From contig NZ_VFIL01000001.1 in assembly GCF_007858285.1 (NCBI RefSeq), positions 310,001 through 374,000 on the forward strand: a stretch of 64,000 nucleotides of DNA, read 5' to 3'. The notes below the pieces were generated by a model. It was given only the letters and a program-made list of their open reading frames with translations, was not told the origin of the DNA and did no database searches. Positions 8,682-18,084 of the stretch are shown piece after piece; positions within the stretch are counted from its first letter, which is position 1; every line of letters starts with the position of its first letter. The DNA comes from Pseudomonas brenneri. GTDB lineage: Bacteria > Pseudomonadota > Gammaproteobacteria > Pseudomonadales > Pseudomonadaceae. Made by a program: the position numbers and the translations under genes.

Positions 8682-9908
8682 TCAGGGCCTGAACCTCCAG
8701 AACGTCTGCCCGTTGAATTGCGCGGGGATGAAGCGTTGCCGTTCAGCAGGCGCGGCGTCATTGCGGATCAGGCTATGGATATCACTGAGCAAGGCATCGG
8801 CCTGGGCGAAATAACCATGGCCGAGCATGTCCACATCAAAATCCGGGACGGCCACGGTGTCGATATTTGCCGTGATTGTGTACGGACTGTAGTAGCCGGC
8901 GCGCGGTGAGTCGTGGAACTTGGCTGACATATGCACGGCCTTGTCGGCATCCGAGGCATACAAGGTGACCCGTTCGGCATGGGCGCTGTACAGGGCGGAC
9001 AAATCAAGGAACAGGTCGCGATCAACATCGGGGGCGGCCAGGAAGATCTGCCCGAACTGCACGGCCGCACTGGTCTGTGCATTGCCGGCAATTCGCTGCA
9101 ACGCTCGTAGCAGGCCGCGATTGCCCATGCTGTGGGCGATGATATGAACCTTGTCGGCGCCGCACTCGCGGGAAAACTTCACCAGGAACTCGGTGATCGC
9201 TGCCTCGCTGGCTTCGATGCTGGCTTCGTCGATGGTATAGGCCAGGGCTGAACCCCGGGAGGGCCAGCTGAAAAAGGCCGTCGCACCGCTGACATTGAGG
9301 TCAACCCCCAATTGCGCGGCGCGGATCGCGGCTTGCTCGAAGCTGGTGTTATAGCCATGTAAAAACACCAGGGCATGGGGCGTCTCGCCGCTTTCCCGTG
9401 CAGCCTCCATTTCATCGCGCAGTTCGCTAAAGAACGTGTCTTGATCCCGAGGGTCTGCGCATTGCAGGCGCAAACGGTCGTCGCGCAAATCAAAGCGGCG
9501 CATACGCTGCCAGAGGCTGGAGCCGGTCTCGCCGAAGCGGTGGGCCTCTGGGACATGCACCAGTGCTCTGCCGTAAGTCACCGTTGGGTGACGCTGGCCA
9601 CTGAAACCATCGCCCAGTGGCTGACGATTGGTGCCGAACCAGACGGGGTAGACCAGGTCTGCGGCGCTGCGCTGCTGTTGCAAATCTTTGAGGGAAAGTG
9701 GCCTGTTGGCCTGGATGGGGTGTTCCAACTCACTGAGCAAGGCGCGCACCTGACGCTCGATATCGGCGCAATCGGTAGTTTCCTGCAACAGGCGTTGTTC
9801 GATTTGACGAAAAAGGTCTAACGCACGTGGGCGGTTGCAGGACTGCACAGCGGTTTCGAGTTCTGTGAGCAGATCGACCAGGGGCAGCGCACGGGAGGTC
9901 TCAGGCAT
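8682..9908 (-). CDS. DUF900-family alpha/beta serine hydrolase (putative CHAT-system effector)
   Basis: The 408-residue cytosolic protein has a helical N-terminus of about 85 residues and then a DUF900 hydrolase domain. Visible active-site elements are VFLHGYNTSF (residues 181-190, oxyanion region), the nucleophile elbow IIAHSMGNRG with S260, LAAPDVD (D294/D296), and a candidate catalytic histidine in MLGHGYF (H364). No signal peptide is present. Its start overlaps the end of the CHAT/NB-ARC gene by 8 bp, so the two are coupled. Related esterases or phospholipases are effectors in several prokaryotic defence systems. I infer that this hydrolase is activated or cleaved by the CHAT protein; the substrate is unknown. 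Confidence 0.85.
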   Translation of the reverse strand: MPETSRALPLVDLLTELETAVQSCNRPRALDLFRQIEQRLLQETTDCADIERQVRALLSELEHPIQANRPLSLKDLQQQRSAADLVYPVWFGTNRQPLGDGFSGQRHPTVTYGRALVHVPEAHRFGETGSSLWQRMRRFDLRDDRLRLQCADPRDQDTFFSELRDEMEAARESGETPHALVFLHGYNTSFEQAAIRAAQLGVDLNVSGATAFFSWPSRGSALAYTIDEASIEASEAAITEFLVKFSRECGADKVHIIAHSMGNRGLLRALQRIAGNAQTSAAVQFGQIFLAAPDVDRDLFLDLSALYSAHAERVTLYASDADKAVHMSAKFHDSPRAGYYSPYTITANIDTVAVPDFDVDMLGHGYFAQADALLSDIHSLIRNDAAPAERQRFIPAQFNGQTFWRFRP

Positions 9909-12900
9909 CAGGGGCGGGCTCGGAAGGGTTGAGTTGGCTCAACATCACTGAATGATACTTCTCAATGAGGGCGTCTAATTTGGCTTGAAGCTTATCCAGG
10001 TTGACCTGGCGTGTAGCCAGCCACTGGCTCAGCGCTGAAAAACCAGGGGTATTCAGCAGTTCAGCGACAGTGGGTAGCGGGGTGTCCCTGTCAGCGGCCT
10101 TGGCACTCCGGAAATCATAGAGATAATTGCGTATGGCATCGACAAAGTCCTGCCCTGGCCCTGTTTCAACGCAGTAAATGAGGCTGGCAGTGCGATGAAG
10201 CGCCTGCGCCTCTAGGTCCGCCGGGGTGCCCCGCTGAGAAAGATAAGTCGCCAGGTTGCCATGGGAGCGCGCACGGATGTGTGGGCTGGGACCTTGTTCG
10301 TGTAGAACCAGCGCTCGTTTTTCCAAGGCGATTGACTGGTCACTTTCGCCTTGCTTTTCAGCCAGGCCGGCGAGGGCTGTCAGCGTCCTGGCTCGCATGG
10401 CAGGCACATTCTGGAAGATCTGATTGCAGCGCTCCAGTTCAGCCCGTGCCTCATTCAGATGGTCAGGCATCTGTATCAGAATGTTGGCTCTGTCAAACCG
10501 GGTTTCCGCGATGTCTTCCAGTGACCGGGACAGTGATTGTTCGATAGCCAGCACCTTATCAACCTTGATCAGGGCTGAAGGCCAATCCCTTTTGTCAGCG
10601 TCGATACGAAGGGAGATATGTAGTGCACCGATGATCCCCCGCGCAAGCATCTCGGGGTTGGGTGCCTCAGGCACCGGCAGCCCTGCACAATGGCGCTCCC
10701 ACCACGTCGTCAGACGCTCAACCCGTTCTGTCACCTGGGGTTCCGCTCGCTCGATGTCACCCATGCCGGCGTCCAGGCGCAACATCTGCAATTCGTTGGC
10801 TATCAGGTGGATGGGGGGACGGCCGCTGCGTTTTTCGGCTTCATTACCTTCGACATAGCACTGTCGGGCTGCGATGGAGTTACCCTGCAAGGAGTACACG
10901 ATTGCCCAGTTGAAACACACAACCGCGAGCCTGCCCCAGGCCTCCTGAGTATCGGTGTCGAGCCTTTCAGTGGCTGCTCGGGCAAGGGTTGCCACCTGAT
11001 GATAGGTCTGCGAGCTGGCATCCAGGCGCCCGGCCTTTCTCAGGGCATCGGCCAGGCAGCTCAGGAAAAACCAGCGCTGGTGATCTTCTGGTACTGATTC
11101 AGCAGCCGATTGCAGATGTGGAATCAACGCCTCAACCATTTTGGGGTCAAGGGCACTGGTCACTAGGCTGCTGACGAAATACTCCATCTGCTCCCATGCC
11201 TGGGCTTGTACGCAGTAGATAAATGCCTGGCTGCCAGCTTTAAGCGCCGAGCTCATATTTTTATGGCGCATGCCCAAGAAATAACTTTTGAGCAGGTGCG
11301 CGTAAGCAAGCCGGATCGCGTTTGCGTCCAGCCCGCCGCGATCTTCGACAGACTGCTCCATCCACGCTTGAATACGCTCGCGAACCAGTTCATGGCAGCT
11401 CAGATGAGGATTCTGGTAGATCAGGCCTACGCTGACCAGAGTGCGCAGCAGCGGGTCTATGTCCCCCGGGGTTGATCCTGTAGGCAGCTTCAACTCAGTA
11501 CTGACGGCCCTCAACAAATCCAGGGTGACGACTTCGTTCGCCAGGGAGGCGACCCATAGCAACTGACGCCGATCAGGGCTCAGGTGCTGAATAAACTGGT
11601 CCAGCGATACGGTCAGCGCGTTATCAAGGTAACTGCGCTCCTGCTGGTTGTCGCAGGTCGTGGCGAAGAGGTCCGGCAGGCTCGCAAAATTGCCAGTGCT
11701 CTCTAGGGTATCCAAGGCTGCCAGCAACTGGTCATGGAGTGTCGGATCTGCAGCCAGGCGCGTCAGGCGATCCATCAACAGCGGGTGGAACCGGCTGGCA
11801 TTCAGCAATCGCATGGCCAATGAGCTGACGGTCTCATCGCTGCTATTTGCCATTTGGCTCAGCACTGGGTGGGCGCGCAGGTACAGTGCTGCCTCGCGAG
11901 GCGGCAATGGCCCCAGCAACACCGAGGACGCCGCGCTGCCTGCCAATGCCCGCAGCGGCAGGCGCGAGGTGACCAATACCCGTGAGCGTGAGCCCTCAAG
12001 TCCGGTGCAAAGCGCCGCGAGGCAGTCATCCCAGCTTGGGTCTTGGCAGGACCAGAAGGGCTGTCCGGCGACAGGCTCGGACGCAGGCTTGAGATTGGTC
12101 TCGAAGTTATCCAGAACCAGTAGGATAGGCTCGTGCTGCAGGGCCCTGATCAAATTGCGGATCAGCCGTTGAACCCGTTCGCTCCCGGTGAATGTGGGAG
12201 TTGCCTCGCGATAGATCTTGTCTGCAGGATTTCTTGCCACATGGTCGTTGTAGATGCCCAGCTCTGCGTCCAGCTTGCAGTGGATGTCCAGCAGCGTGGC
12301 CTCAAACAACAGCGCCGAGGGCTTGGCCTGGTAGAGCAGGACCCATTTGAAACGATCGGCCCACAACTCAAGTGCTTCGGCCACCAGAGCGCTTTTGCCC
12401 ATGCCGCCCAAGCCGGTGATAATCGCCACGGGGGTGATTTCGGGCCCGTGGCGCGCCCCGATGAAGTCGGCGCCCAGGTCAGCCAGTTCCCATGTCCTAC
12501 CTACAAAGTGTTCATGGCTGATACTGCTCAACTCGGCAATCTGGTGCAGACGGTTACTTTGAGCACGGGTACCGGGACTCAGGCCTGCGATCAGAGTAAG
12601 GCCAGGTTGTTCGACGCCATACAGCACGGCTGTGGCGTGATCGCCCATGGCAAAACCGAACGTGTTGGTGCGGTTGGCCAGTTCTTTTCGCGCCTGGTTG
12701 AGCGCCGCTGCCGCGTCTTTTGGACGCACATCTGCAAGCAGACCGCGATAGAACCTGACTGCCAGTTCACGGGCGTAGTCGTCGTTCACCGCAAATCGCA
12801 TGGCCACTACCGAAGGTATGCCGCCATTGAGCAGCGCATATGCGATGCCCGCGGCGCCTGGTGAACGACCAGTGCTGGTGTTGATTGGCCGATCATTGCC

Positions 12901-13791
12901 TTGGGCGATGCTAAAAAAGTCACGCCAGCCACGTGGCTGCAGGCTGTCCCCGGACTGACACGCGCCTAGAAACACGAGCTTGGGCAGGAATCCACCGGCA
13001 TCGTTGAACAGCCGCACCAGCTCATCGCCACTGATGCTGTCCTTCGCGCCGCCAGGGCTGGCAAGTTCCAACTGGTTCTGCGTGCCGTGCCCACTCCAAT
13101 GAACAATGTGGTAGCCACTGTGTTCTTGGATTTGGTCGATCAACCGCTGGCGGGTGACACCATGGGTCAGGAAGTGCGCGACGACGCGGCGATTGGGATA
13201 AATATCGTGTTCGAACATCCGCAGTAATTCGCGTCTTTCCATCCGCGCGCCCAACGGGTGCGAACCACGGGACTCGGCGAAAATAAACAGCACGCGCAGG
13301 GCTTCGTCGGTTTCCAATACGACCGGCAAAAAGGGGACATGTGCAGTAGTTTTGTGGGTGACACGCACCAGCAAGTTACGCTCACCCAATGACAGCGATT
13401 GAGTATCAGGCCGGGCAACTTCCCAAGCGACGCGGGCCATGGCGGCAGCCAGGCTGTCCTGTTCTTCGGCCACAGGCGGTAAGTGCACGCACAGTGTCCG
13501 TTGATGATGCCCTTGCTGGAGCTTTTCGAGAATCTGCGAACCCAGCAAATGCTGGGAAATCGCCACGCCAATGTCAGCAATTGCTAAGGATTGCTCGCTT
13601 GCCGGAACGTACTGATCAAGGTAGTCACGCAGGTCGAACATGCTTCGCTTGAGGCTTGCTCCCAACTGGCGCAGATCCGCCTGGTGGTACGCCACTTGGC
13701 CCCCGTGCTCGTTCTGGAGATGGAAGTCAATGACGTCTTTTGTAGGCGTCGCGGTGATGAACAAATTGAATTGACTGGACAAATCGATCAT
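9901..13791 (-). CDS. CHAT protease - NB-ARC/STAND NTPase - TPR protein
   Basis: This is the largest gene in the window (1296 residues). Residues about 150-390 form a caspase-like CHAT domain with the dyad H235 (VHWSGHGTQ) and C278 (VFLGACQSGDS). Residues about 425-640 are an NB-ARC-like STAND ATPase with Walker A GLGGMGKS (460-467), Walker B ILLVLDNFE (D561) and the arginine motif LVTSRLP (about 606-612). A winged-helix segment follows (about 730-810), then helical TPR-like repeats (about 850-1210). The order protease - switch - sensor repeats is that of apoptosome- and NLR-like proteins. It overlaps a DUF900 hydrolase gene. A role in phage defence or programmed death is inference; the domain calls are firm. 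Confidence 0.9.
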   Translation of the reverse strand: MIDLSSQFNLFITATPTKDVIDFHLQNEHGGQVAYHQADLRQLGASLKRSMFDLRDYLDQYVPASEQSLAIADIGVAISQHLLGSQILEKLQQGHHQRTLCVHLPPVAEEQDSLAAAMARVAWEVARPDTQSLSLGERNLLVRVTHKTTAHVPFLPVVLETDEALRVLFIFAESRGSHPLGARMERRELLRMFEHDIYPNRRVVAHFLTHGVTRQRLIDQIQEHSGYHIVHWSGHGTQNQLELASPGGAKDSISGDELVRLFNDAGGFLPKLVFLGACQSGDSLQPRGWRDFFSIAQGNDRPINTSTGRSPGAAGIAYALLNGGIPSVVAMRFAVNDDYARELAVRFYRGLLADVRPKDAAAALNQARKELANRTNTFGFAMGDHATAVLYGVEQPGLTLIAGLSPGTRAQSNRLHQIAELSSISHEHFVGRTWELADLGADFIGARHGPEITPVAIITGLGGMGKSALVAEALELWADRFKWVLLYQAKPSALLFEATLLDIHCKLDAELGIYNDHVARNPADKIYREATPTFTGSERVQRLIRNLIRALQHEPILLVLDNFETNLKPASEPVAGQPFWSCQDPSWDDCLAALCTGLEGSRSRVLVTSRLPLRALAGSAASSVLLGPLPPREAALYLRAHPVLSQMANSSDETVSSLAMRLLNASRFHPLLMDRLTRLAADPTLHDQLLAALDTLESTGNFASLPDLFATTCDNQQERSYLDNALTVSLDQFIQHLSPDRRQLLWVASLANEVVTLDLLRAVSTELKLPTGSTPGDIDPLLRTLVSVGLIYQNPHLSCHELVRERIQAWMEQSVEDRGGLDANAIRLAYAHLLKSYFLGMRHKNMSSALKAGSQAFIYCVQAQAWEQMEYFVSSLVTSALDPKMVEALIPHLQSAAESVPEDHQRWFFLSCLADALRKAGRLDASSQTYHQVATLARAATERLDTDTQEAWGRLAVVCFNWAIVYSLQGNSIAARQCYVEGNEAEKRSGRPPIHLIANELQMLRLDAGMGDIERAEPQVTERVERLTTWWERHCAGLPVPEAPNPEMLARGIIGALHISLRIDADKRDWPSALIKVDKVLAIEQSLSRSLEDIAETRFDRANILIQMPDHLNEARAELERCNQIFQNVPAMRARTLTALAGLAEKQGESDQSIALEKRALVLHEQGPSPHIRARSHGNLATYLSQRGTPADLEAQALHRTASLIYCVETGPGQDFVDAIRNYLYDFRSAKAADRDTPLPTVAELLNTPGFSALSQWLATRQVNLDKLQAKLDALIEKYHSVMLSQLNPSEPAPDA

Positions 13792-13863
13792 CCGTGAAGA
13801 GCCTTAAGCGTAATTGCAACATGATGGCACAGCTGACGCAGGCATCGTAGTGCAAATCCCCCA

Positions 13864-14307
13864 TCATCCATCTGACAACGGCGGCAGCCGGCGCTTGACC
13901 GGGGTTTTCTTGACGATGGCGGTGTTGGTTTCGGCATAGGCGTTGAGACGGTCAAGCAAGGTATCCAACTGATCCATGGTGCGCACGTGCAGGCGTGCGA
14001 TAAAGCAGTCGTCGCCGGTCACCTTGTCGCATTCGGTAAATTGCGCGATTGCCTGGATCTGCCGCTCCACCTCCTGCAATTGGCCGGGCAGGGGGCGGAT
14101 ACGCACGATGGCTTGCAGCAGGTAGCCAAAATGTTTCGGGTCGATATCCACGGTGTAGCCCTTGAGGACGCCGCGCTCTTCCAGGCGTCGCAGGCGCTCG
14201 CCAACGCTGGGCGAGGACAGGCCGGTAATGCCTGCCAGGGTCTTTAGCGAGCAGCGTGAATCGTCCATCAAGGCTGCAATCAGTTGTTGGTCGATCAGGT
14301 CAATCAT
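13864..14307 (-). CDS. Lrp/AsnC family transcriptional regulator
   Basis: The 147-residue product starts MIDLIDQQLIAALMDDSRC, the classic Lrp opening. A winged helix-turn-helix follows (LKTLAGITGLSSPSVGERL), then the RAM effector domain (GYLLQAIVRIRPLP to TPVKRRLPPL). Proteins of this family bind amino acids and act as octamers. It is transcribed away from an EamA-type exporter, the common arrangement for a regulator and its target, so it probably controls export of an amino acid or related metabolite. An in-frame start nine codons upstream is possible. The CHAT gene begins 72 bp downstream on the same strand. Confidence 0.92.
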   Translation of the reverse strand: MIDLIDQQLIAALMDDSRCSLKTLAGITGLSSPSVGERLRRLEERGVLKGYTVDIDPKHFGYLLQAIVRIRPLPGQLQEVERQIQAIAQFTECDKVTGDDCFIARLHVRTMDQLDTLLDRLNAYAETNTAIVKKTPVKRRLPPLSDG

Positions 14308-14438
14308 CGCGGTCTCCAAAAGAAAATTGGCCAACTTGCCTAATAAGAATAGGTGATCACGCGCTTTTGCCTTTTTGAAGGGCTGGAGGCGGATTAACGC
14401 AGATTGCCATAATCAAGCCTCATCCGAGGAGCTTGTTC

Positions 14439-15356
14439 ATGGACAAACTGATGCGTCGCGGTTCGTGGGAAATGGTCGGCGCGATGCTGATCTCCGGCAC
14501 GATCGGCTGGTTTGTATTGGTCTCTGGCGTGCCGGTGATCGAGGTGGTGTTCTGGCGCTGTGTGATGGGTGCCTTGACCCTGCTGCTGGTGTGCTGGCTG
14601 CTGGGCTATCTGCGCGTTGAACTGTTGAGTTACTCGACACTCGGCTGGGCCATGCTCAGCGGTGTGGCCATCGTCGGGAACTGGCTGTTGTTGTTTGCTT
14701 CCTATGACAAGGCCTCCATCGCCATCAGTACGGCGGTCTATAACGTTCAACCGTTTATGCTGGTGATGCTCGCCGCAGTGTTTCTCGGCGAAAAAATCAC
14801 CCTGCAAAAGCTGACGTGGCTCAGCCTGGCGTTTGTAGGAATGCTGGCCATTGTCACCGCGCATGGCGAACAACCCGGCAGTGGTGGGGATTACCTGGTG
14901 GGTGTGGCGCTGGCATTGGGGGCGGCGTTTTTGTATGCCATCGCGGCGCTGATCATCAAGCGCTTGAAGGCCGTGCCACCGCACCTGATGGCCCTGATTC
15001 AAGTGAGTACCGGCGCGGTGCTGCTGGCGCCGCTGGTCTCGTGGCAGAGTCTATCGGCCCCCGTTGAGGCTTGGGCCGCGCTGTTGACGTTGGGTGTGGT
15101 GCATACCGGCTTGATGTACGTGTTGCTTTACGGCGCGATCCAAAAGCTGCCGACGGCGATGACCGGGGCGCTGTCGTTCATCTATCCCATTGCCGCGATT
15201 CTGGTTGACTGGATTGCCTACGGGCATCGCCTGGGCTGGGTGCAGTGGCTGGGCGTGGCGGCGATTCTGCTGGCGGCGGCGGGGTTGCAGCGTGGCTGGT
15301 GGTGGCGCATGAAGCACAGCAGAGTCCAACGGTTTTGGAACAAACGCTTGCGTTAA
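14439..15356 (+). CDS. EamA/DMT-family metabolite exporter
   Basis: The 305-residue inner-membrane protein starts at ATG 14439 with GAGGAG seven bases ahead. About ten hydrophobic helices are arranged as two EamA repeats (first half ending near AIVTAHGEQPG, second starting at YLVGVALALGAAFLYAIAALI). A basic tail (WWWRMKHSRVQRFWNKRLR) closes it. Family members export amino acids, purines or other small metabolites by proton antiport. The substrate cannot be read from sequence; the divergent Lrp regulator suggests an amino acid. Confidence 0.9.
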   Translation: MDKLMRRGSWEMVGAMLISGTIGWFVLVSGVPVIEVVFWRCVMGALTLLLVCWLLGYLRVELLSYSTLGWAMLSGVAIVGNWLLLFASYDKASIAISTAVYNVQPFMLVMLAAVFLGEKITLQKLTWLSLAFVGMLAIVTAHGEQPGSGGDYLVGVALALGAAFLYAIAALIIKRLKAVPPHLMALIQVSTGAVLLAPLVSWQSLSAPVEAWAALLTLGVVHTGLMYVLLYGAIQKLPTAMTGALSFIYPIAAILVDWIAYGHRLGWVQWLGVAAILLAAAGLQRGWWWRMKHSRVQRFWNKRLR

Positions 15357-15451
15357 TGCCACAACGCTTTTGGCTGAACAAGCAATCCTGTACAGCAGGT
15401 CAAACAAACCCTGCTGCGCGGGATCGCCCTATCGCCCATCAAGAAAGATAA

Positions 15452-17452
15452 CTAGTGGGCGCCGCGAGGAATGGTCTTGAGTAGATCGGCAGGGCTGATA
15501 TGCCCCACGACCTGCTGCACGCCACTGCCCGGTAACGGCAAGTCAAGGATATGCCCCTTGATCTTACCCACCACATGCATTTCACAAGGCTTGCAGTCGA
15601 ACTTCAACGTCAGCACTTCATCACCGTGGATCAGTTGCATTGGCGCGACCTTGGTCCGCACGCCGGTCACGCCCTTGGCCTGCTTGGGGCACAAGTTGAA
15701 GGAGAAGCGCAGGCAGTGCTTGGTGATCATCACCGGCACTTCACCGATTTCTTCATGGGCCTCGTAGGCCGCGTCGATCAACTTCACTCCATGACGATGA
15801 TAGAAGTCGCGTGCCTTCTGGTTATAGACGTTGGCCAGGAACGACAGGTGCGAGTCCGGATACACCGGCGGCGGTGTGGTTTCGGCTTTGCGCCCGCCGC
15901 GAGGATGGGCCTCGACACGGGCCACCGTCAGCGCCTCGATCACGTCGCGGCGCAAGGCCTTGAGTTGCGAGTTTGGAATGAAGTACGCCTGCGGTGCGTC
16001 CAGCTCAATCGCCGTGGCGTGATACTGGGTGGTGCCCAGTTGGCCAAGCAGATCACGCAGGGTGTCCAGCGCCTGCTCCGGCTTGTTGGCCACGCCGAAC
16101 GGGCCGGGCAGGGTGGTGCTGGCACTCACGCCTTCTTCGCTGGTGGCGGTCAGTTGCAGTTGATCTTCACGCAGACTGGCCTGCCAGGACACGCCAATCC
16201 GGCGCTCGGCCGACGTCTTGAGCAATGCTTGCTGCCAGTTATGGTCCAGGTTGCGGTTGAGCGGGTGGTTCGGACGCAGTTGGTGCAGGCCCGCCGGCAT
16301 TTCATTGGGCTCGACGCGGTAGCGGTAGCGTTTCTCACCGTCTTCCTCGAATTCACCCTTGGGCTCGGCGATATTAGCCCGGAAACCCACGACTTCACGC
16401 TTGATCAGCACGTTGAGACCATCACCGTTGGACAGCGGCTCATGGGTGATCACCTGCAAGTCGCGCTTGCCGGCCTTTTCCACCACGCCTACCGGCAGGC
16501 CGGTAAAGGTCGGGGTGTCGAAGGCGCCGATATCGATCTTGCGATCACTGACAAAGTAGTCGGTGCTGCCACGGTGGAAGGTCTTTTCCGGATCCGGCAG
16601 GAAAAAATGCGCGGTACGGCCGCTGGAAGCGCGAGCGAGGTCCGGGCGGTCTTCGAGTATCTCGTCCAGGCGCTGGCGGTAATAGGCAGTGATGTTTTTC
16701 ACATAACCCATGTCCTTGTAGCGGCCCTCGATCTTGAACGAGCGCACGCCAGCATCTACCAGGGCGCGCAGGTTGGCGCTCTGGTTGTTGTCTTTCATCG
16801 ACAGCAGGTGCTTTTCAAAGGCCACGACCCGGCCCTGGTCATCCTTGAGGGTGTAGGGCAGGCGGCAGGCCTGTGAGCAGTCGCCACGGTTGGCGCTACG
16901 GCCGTTCTGTGCATGGGAAATATTGCACTGGCCGGAAAACGCCACGCATAACGCGCCATGGATGAAGAACTCGATGGCGGCATCGGTCTCATCGGCAATC
17001 GCACGGATTTCCTGCAGGTTCAGCTCGCGGGCCAGTACCAGTTGGGAGAACCCGGCCTGATCGAGAAACCTGGCCCGGGCCAGGGTGCGGATGTCAGTCT
17101 GGGTACTGGCATGCAGCTCGATGGGCGGGATATCCAGCTCCATCACCCCCAGGTCCTGGACGATCAGCGCATCGACGCCGGCATCGTATAGCTGGTGGAT
17201 TAGCTTGCGCGCCGGCTCCAGTTCGTCATCGTGCAGGATGGTGTTGATGGTGGTGAACACCCTGGCGTGGTAACGACGGGCGAACTCCACCAATTGGGCG
17301 ATCTCGCTCACGTCGTTGCAGGCGTTGTGGCGCGCACCGAAGCTTGGGCCGCCGATATACACGGCGTCGGCGCCGTGCAGGATAGCCTCGCGCGCGATGG
17401 CGACATCGCGGGCAGGGCTGAGCAATTCCAGATGGTGCTTGGGCAAGGACAT
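15452..17452 (-). CDS. rlhA: U32-family 23S rRNA hydroxylase, RlhA-like
   Basis: The 666-residue protein begins MSLPKHHLELLSPARDVAIA and has the U32 signature of a TIM-barrel (GADAVYIGGPSFGAR) and a cysteine cluster in CVAFSGQCNIS and RGDCSQACRLPY that should bind an iron-sulfur centre. Its length and extra C-terminal domain match E. coli RlhA (YdcP), which hydroxylates C2501 of 23S rRNA using prephenate, rather than the shorter TrhP (YegQ). The older label 'peptidase U32' is probably wrong in function. The gene stands alone; the next minus-strand gene upstream begins 90 bp away. Confidence 0.85.
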   Translation of the reverse strand: MSLPKHHLELLSPARDVAIAREAILHGADAVYIGGPSFGARHNACNDVSEIAQLVEFARRYHARVFTTINTILHDDELEPARKLIHQLYDAGVDALIVQDLGVMELDIPPIELHASTQTDIRTLARARFLDQAGFSQLVLARELNLQEIRAIADETDAAIEFFIHGALCVAFSGQCNISHAQNGRSANRGDCSQACRLPYTLKDDQGRVVAFEKHLLSMKDNNQSANLRALVDAGVRSFKIEGRYKDMGYVKNITAYYRQRLDEILEDRPDLARASSGRTAHFFLPDPEKTFHRGSTDYFVSDRKIDIGAFDTPTFTGLPVGVVEKAGKRDLQVITHEPLSNGDGLNVLIKREVVGFRANIAEPKGEFEEDGEKRYRYRVEPNEMPAGLHQLRPNHPLNRNLDHNWQQALLKTSAERRIGVSWQASLREDQLQLTATSEEGVSASTTLPGPFGVANKPEQALDTLRDLLGQLGTTQYHATAIELDAPQAYFIPNSQLKALRRDVIEALTVARVEAHPRGGRKAETTPPPVYPDSHLSFLANVYNQKARDFYHRHGVKLIDAAYEAHEEIGEVPVMITKHCLRFSFNLCPKQAKGVTGVRTKVAPMQLIHGDEVLTLKFDCKPCEMHVVGKIKGHILDLPLPGSGVQQVVGHISPADLLKTIPRGAH

Positions 17453-17545
17453 AGTTTTTTAGTCAGGCTTGTCACGGTTGAGGTGCGCATTGTAGCCGTG
17501 ATTCGCCTGACCGGCACCCGCTGGATGCCCGATAACGCGCTGGGC

Positions 17546-17926
17546 TCAGCCTTTGGCTGCCATCGCTGTGACTTCAACTCGCATGCCTTCGACCGCCAAC
17601 GACGCCACGCCTACGGCCGCGCGTACTGGCCAGGGTTTAGCGAAGAACCGTTTGTAGACCTCGTTGAACGCGGCGCGATCGGCCATGTCGGTGAGGTAGA
17701 TCGTCAGGTGCATGACCCGGTCCATGGAGCTGCCTGCACGTTCAAGCGCGACCTTGAGGGCTTGCAGCGTGCATTCGCTTTGCACGGTGATATCGCCCAG
17801 TTCCAGGTTGCCGTCGGCCCGCACCGGGATTTGCGTGGAAACCAGAATGCCATTGAAGCCGATGACGTCTGAAGAAATCGAGTCTGGATCGAGGTCGGGA
17901 GTGAAGCTGAGGTCGTGGTTGGCCAT
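17546..17926 (-). CDS. RidA/YjgF family protein
   Basis: The 126-residue protein shows the RidA fold: GFNGILVSTQIPV near the N-terminus, QALKVALERAGSSMDRVMHLTIYLTDM in the middle, and PVRAAVGVASLAVEGMRVEV at the end. The VRAAVGV segment holds the arginine that binds the carboxylate of imine/enamine substrates, so it could deaminate reactive enamines or a specific pathway intermediate. It starts at ATG 17926 after AGGG. It diverges from a VOC/RidA operon across a region with two matching palindromes, so the units are likely co-regulated. Confidence 0.88.
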   Translation of the reverse strand: MANHDLSFTPDLDPDSISSDVIGFNGILVSTQIPVRADGNLELGDITVQSECTLQALKVALERAGSSMDRVMHLTIYLTDMADRAAFNEVYKRFFAKPWPVRAAVGVASLAVEGMRVEVTAMAAKG

Positions 17927-17976
17927 GGGGAACCCTGGGTGGATTGAAGGGTGTGATAGTAAACGCTGCGGGCAAG

Positions 17977-18022
17977 TTATCGGTCGATAAATTATTGCTT
18001 GAAATAAATTATCGGATGATAA
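17977..18022. promoter_or_regulatory. Twin palindromic operator between divergent RidA and VOC genes
   Basis: Two 14-bp inverted repeats occur here: TTATCGGTCGATAA (17977-17990) and TTATCGGATGATAA (18009-18022). Their centres are 32 bp apart, close to three helical turns, which would put two repressor dimers on the same DNA face. They lie in the shared promoter region of the minus-strand RidA gene and the plus-strand VOC-RidA operon. The TetR-family regulator at 19079-19735 is the natural candidate to bind them; that link is inference. Confidence 0.6.
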
Positions 18023-18084
18023 AATATGCAGCTGCGCCGTCCCGTAACGGCAATCCCATCGCTTGAAAAATGCCAGGAGAAATC

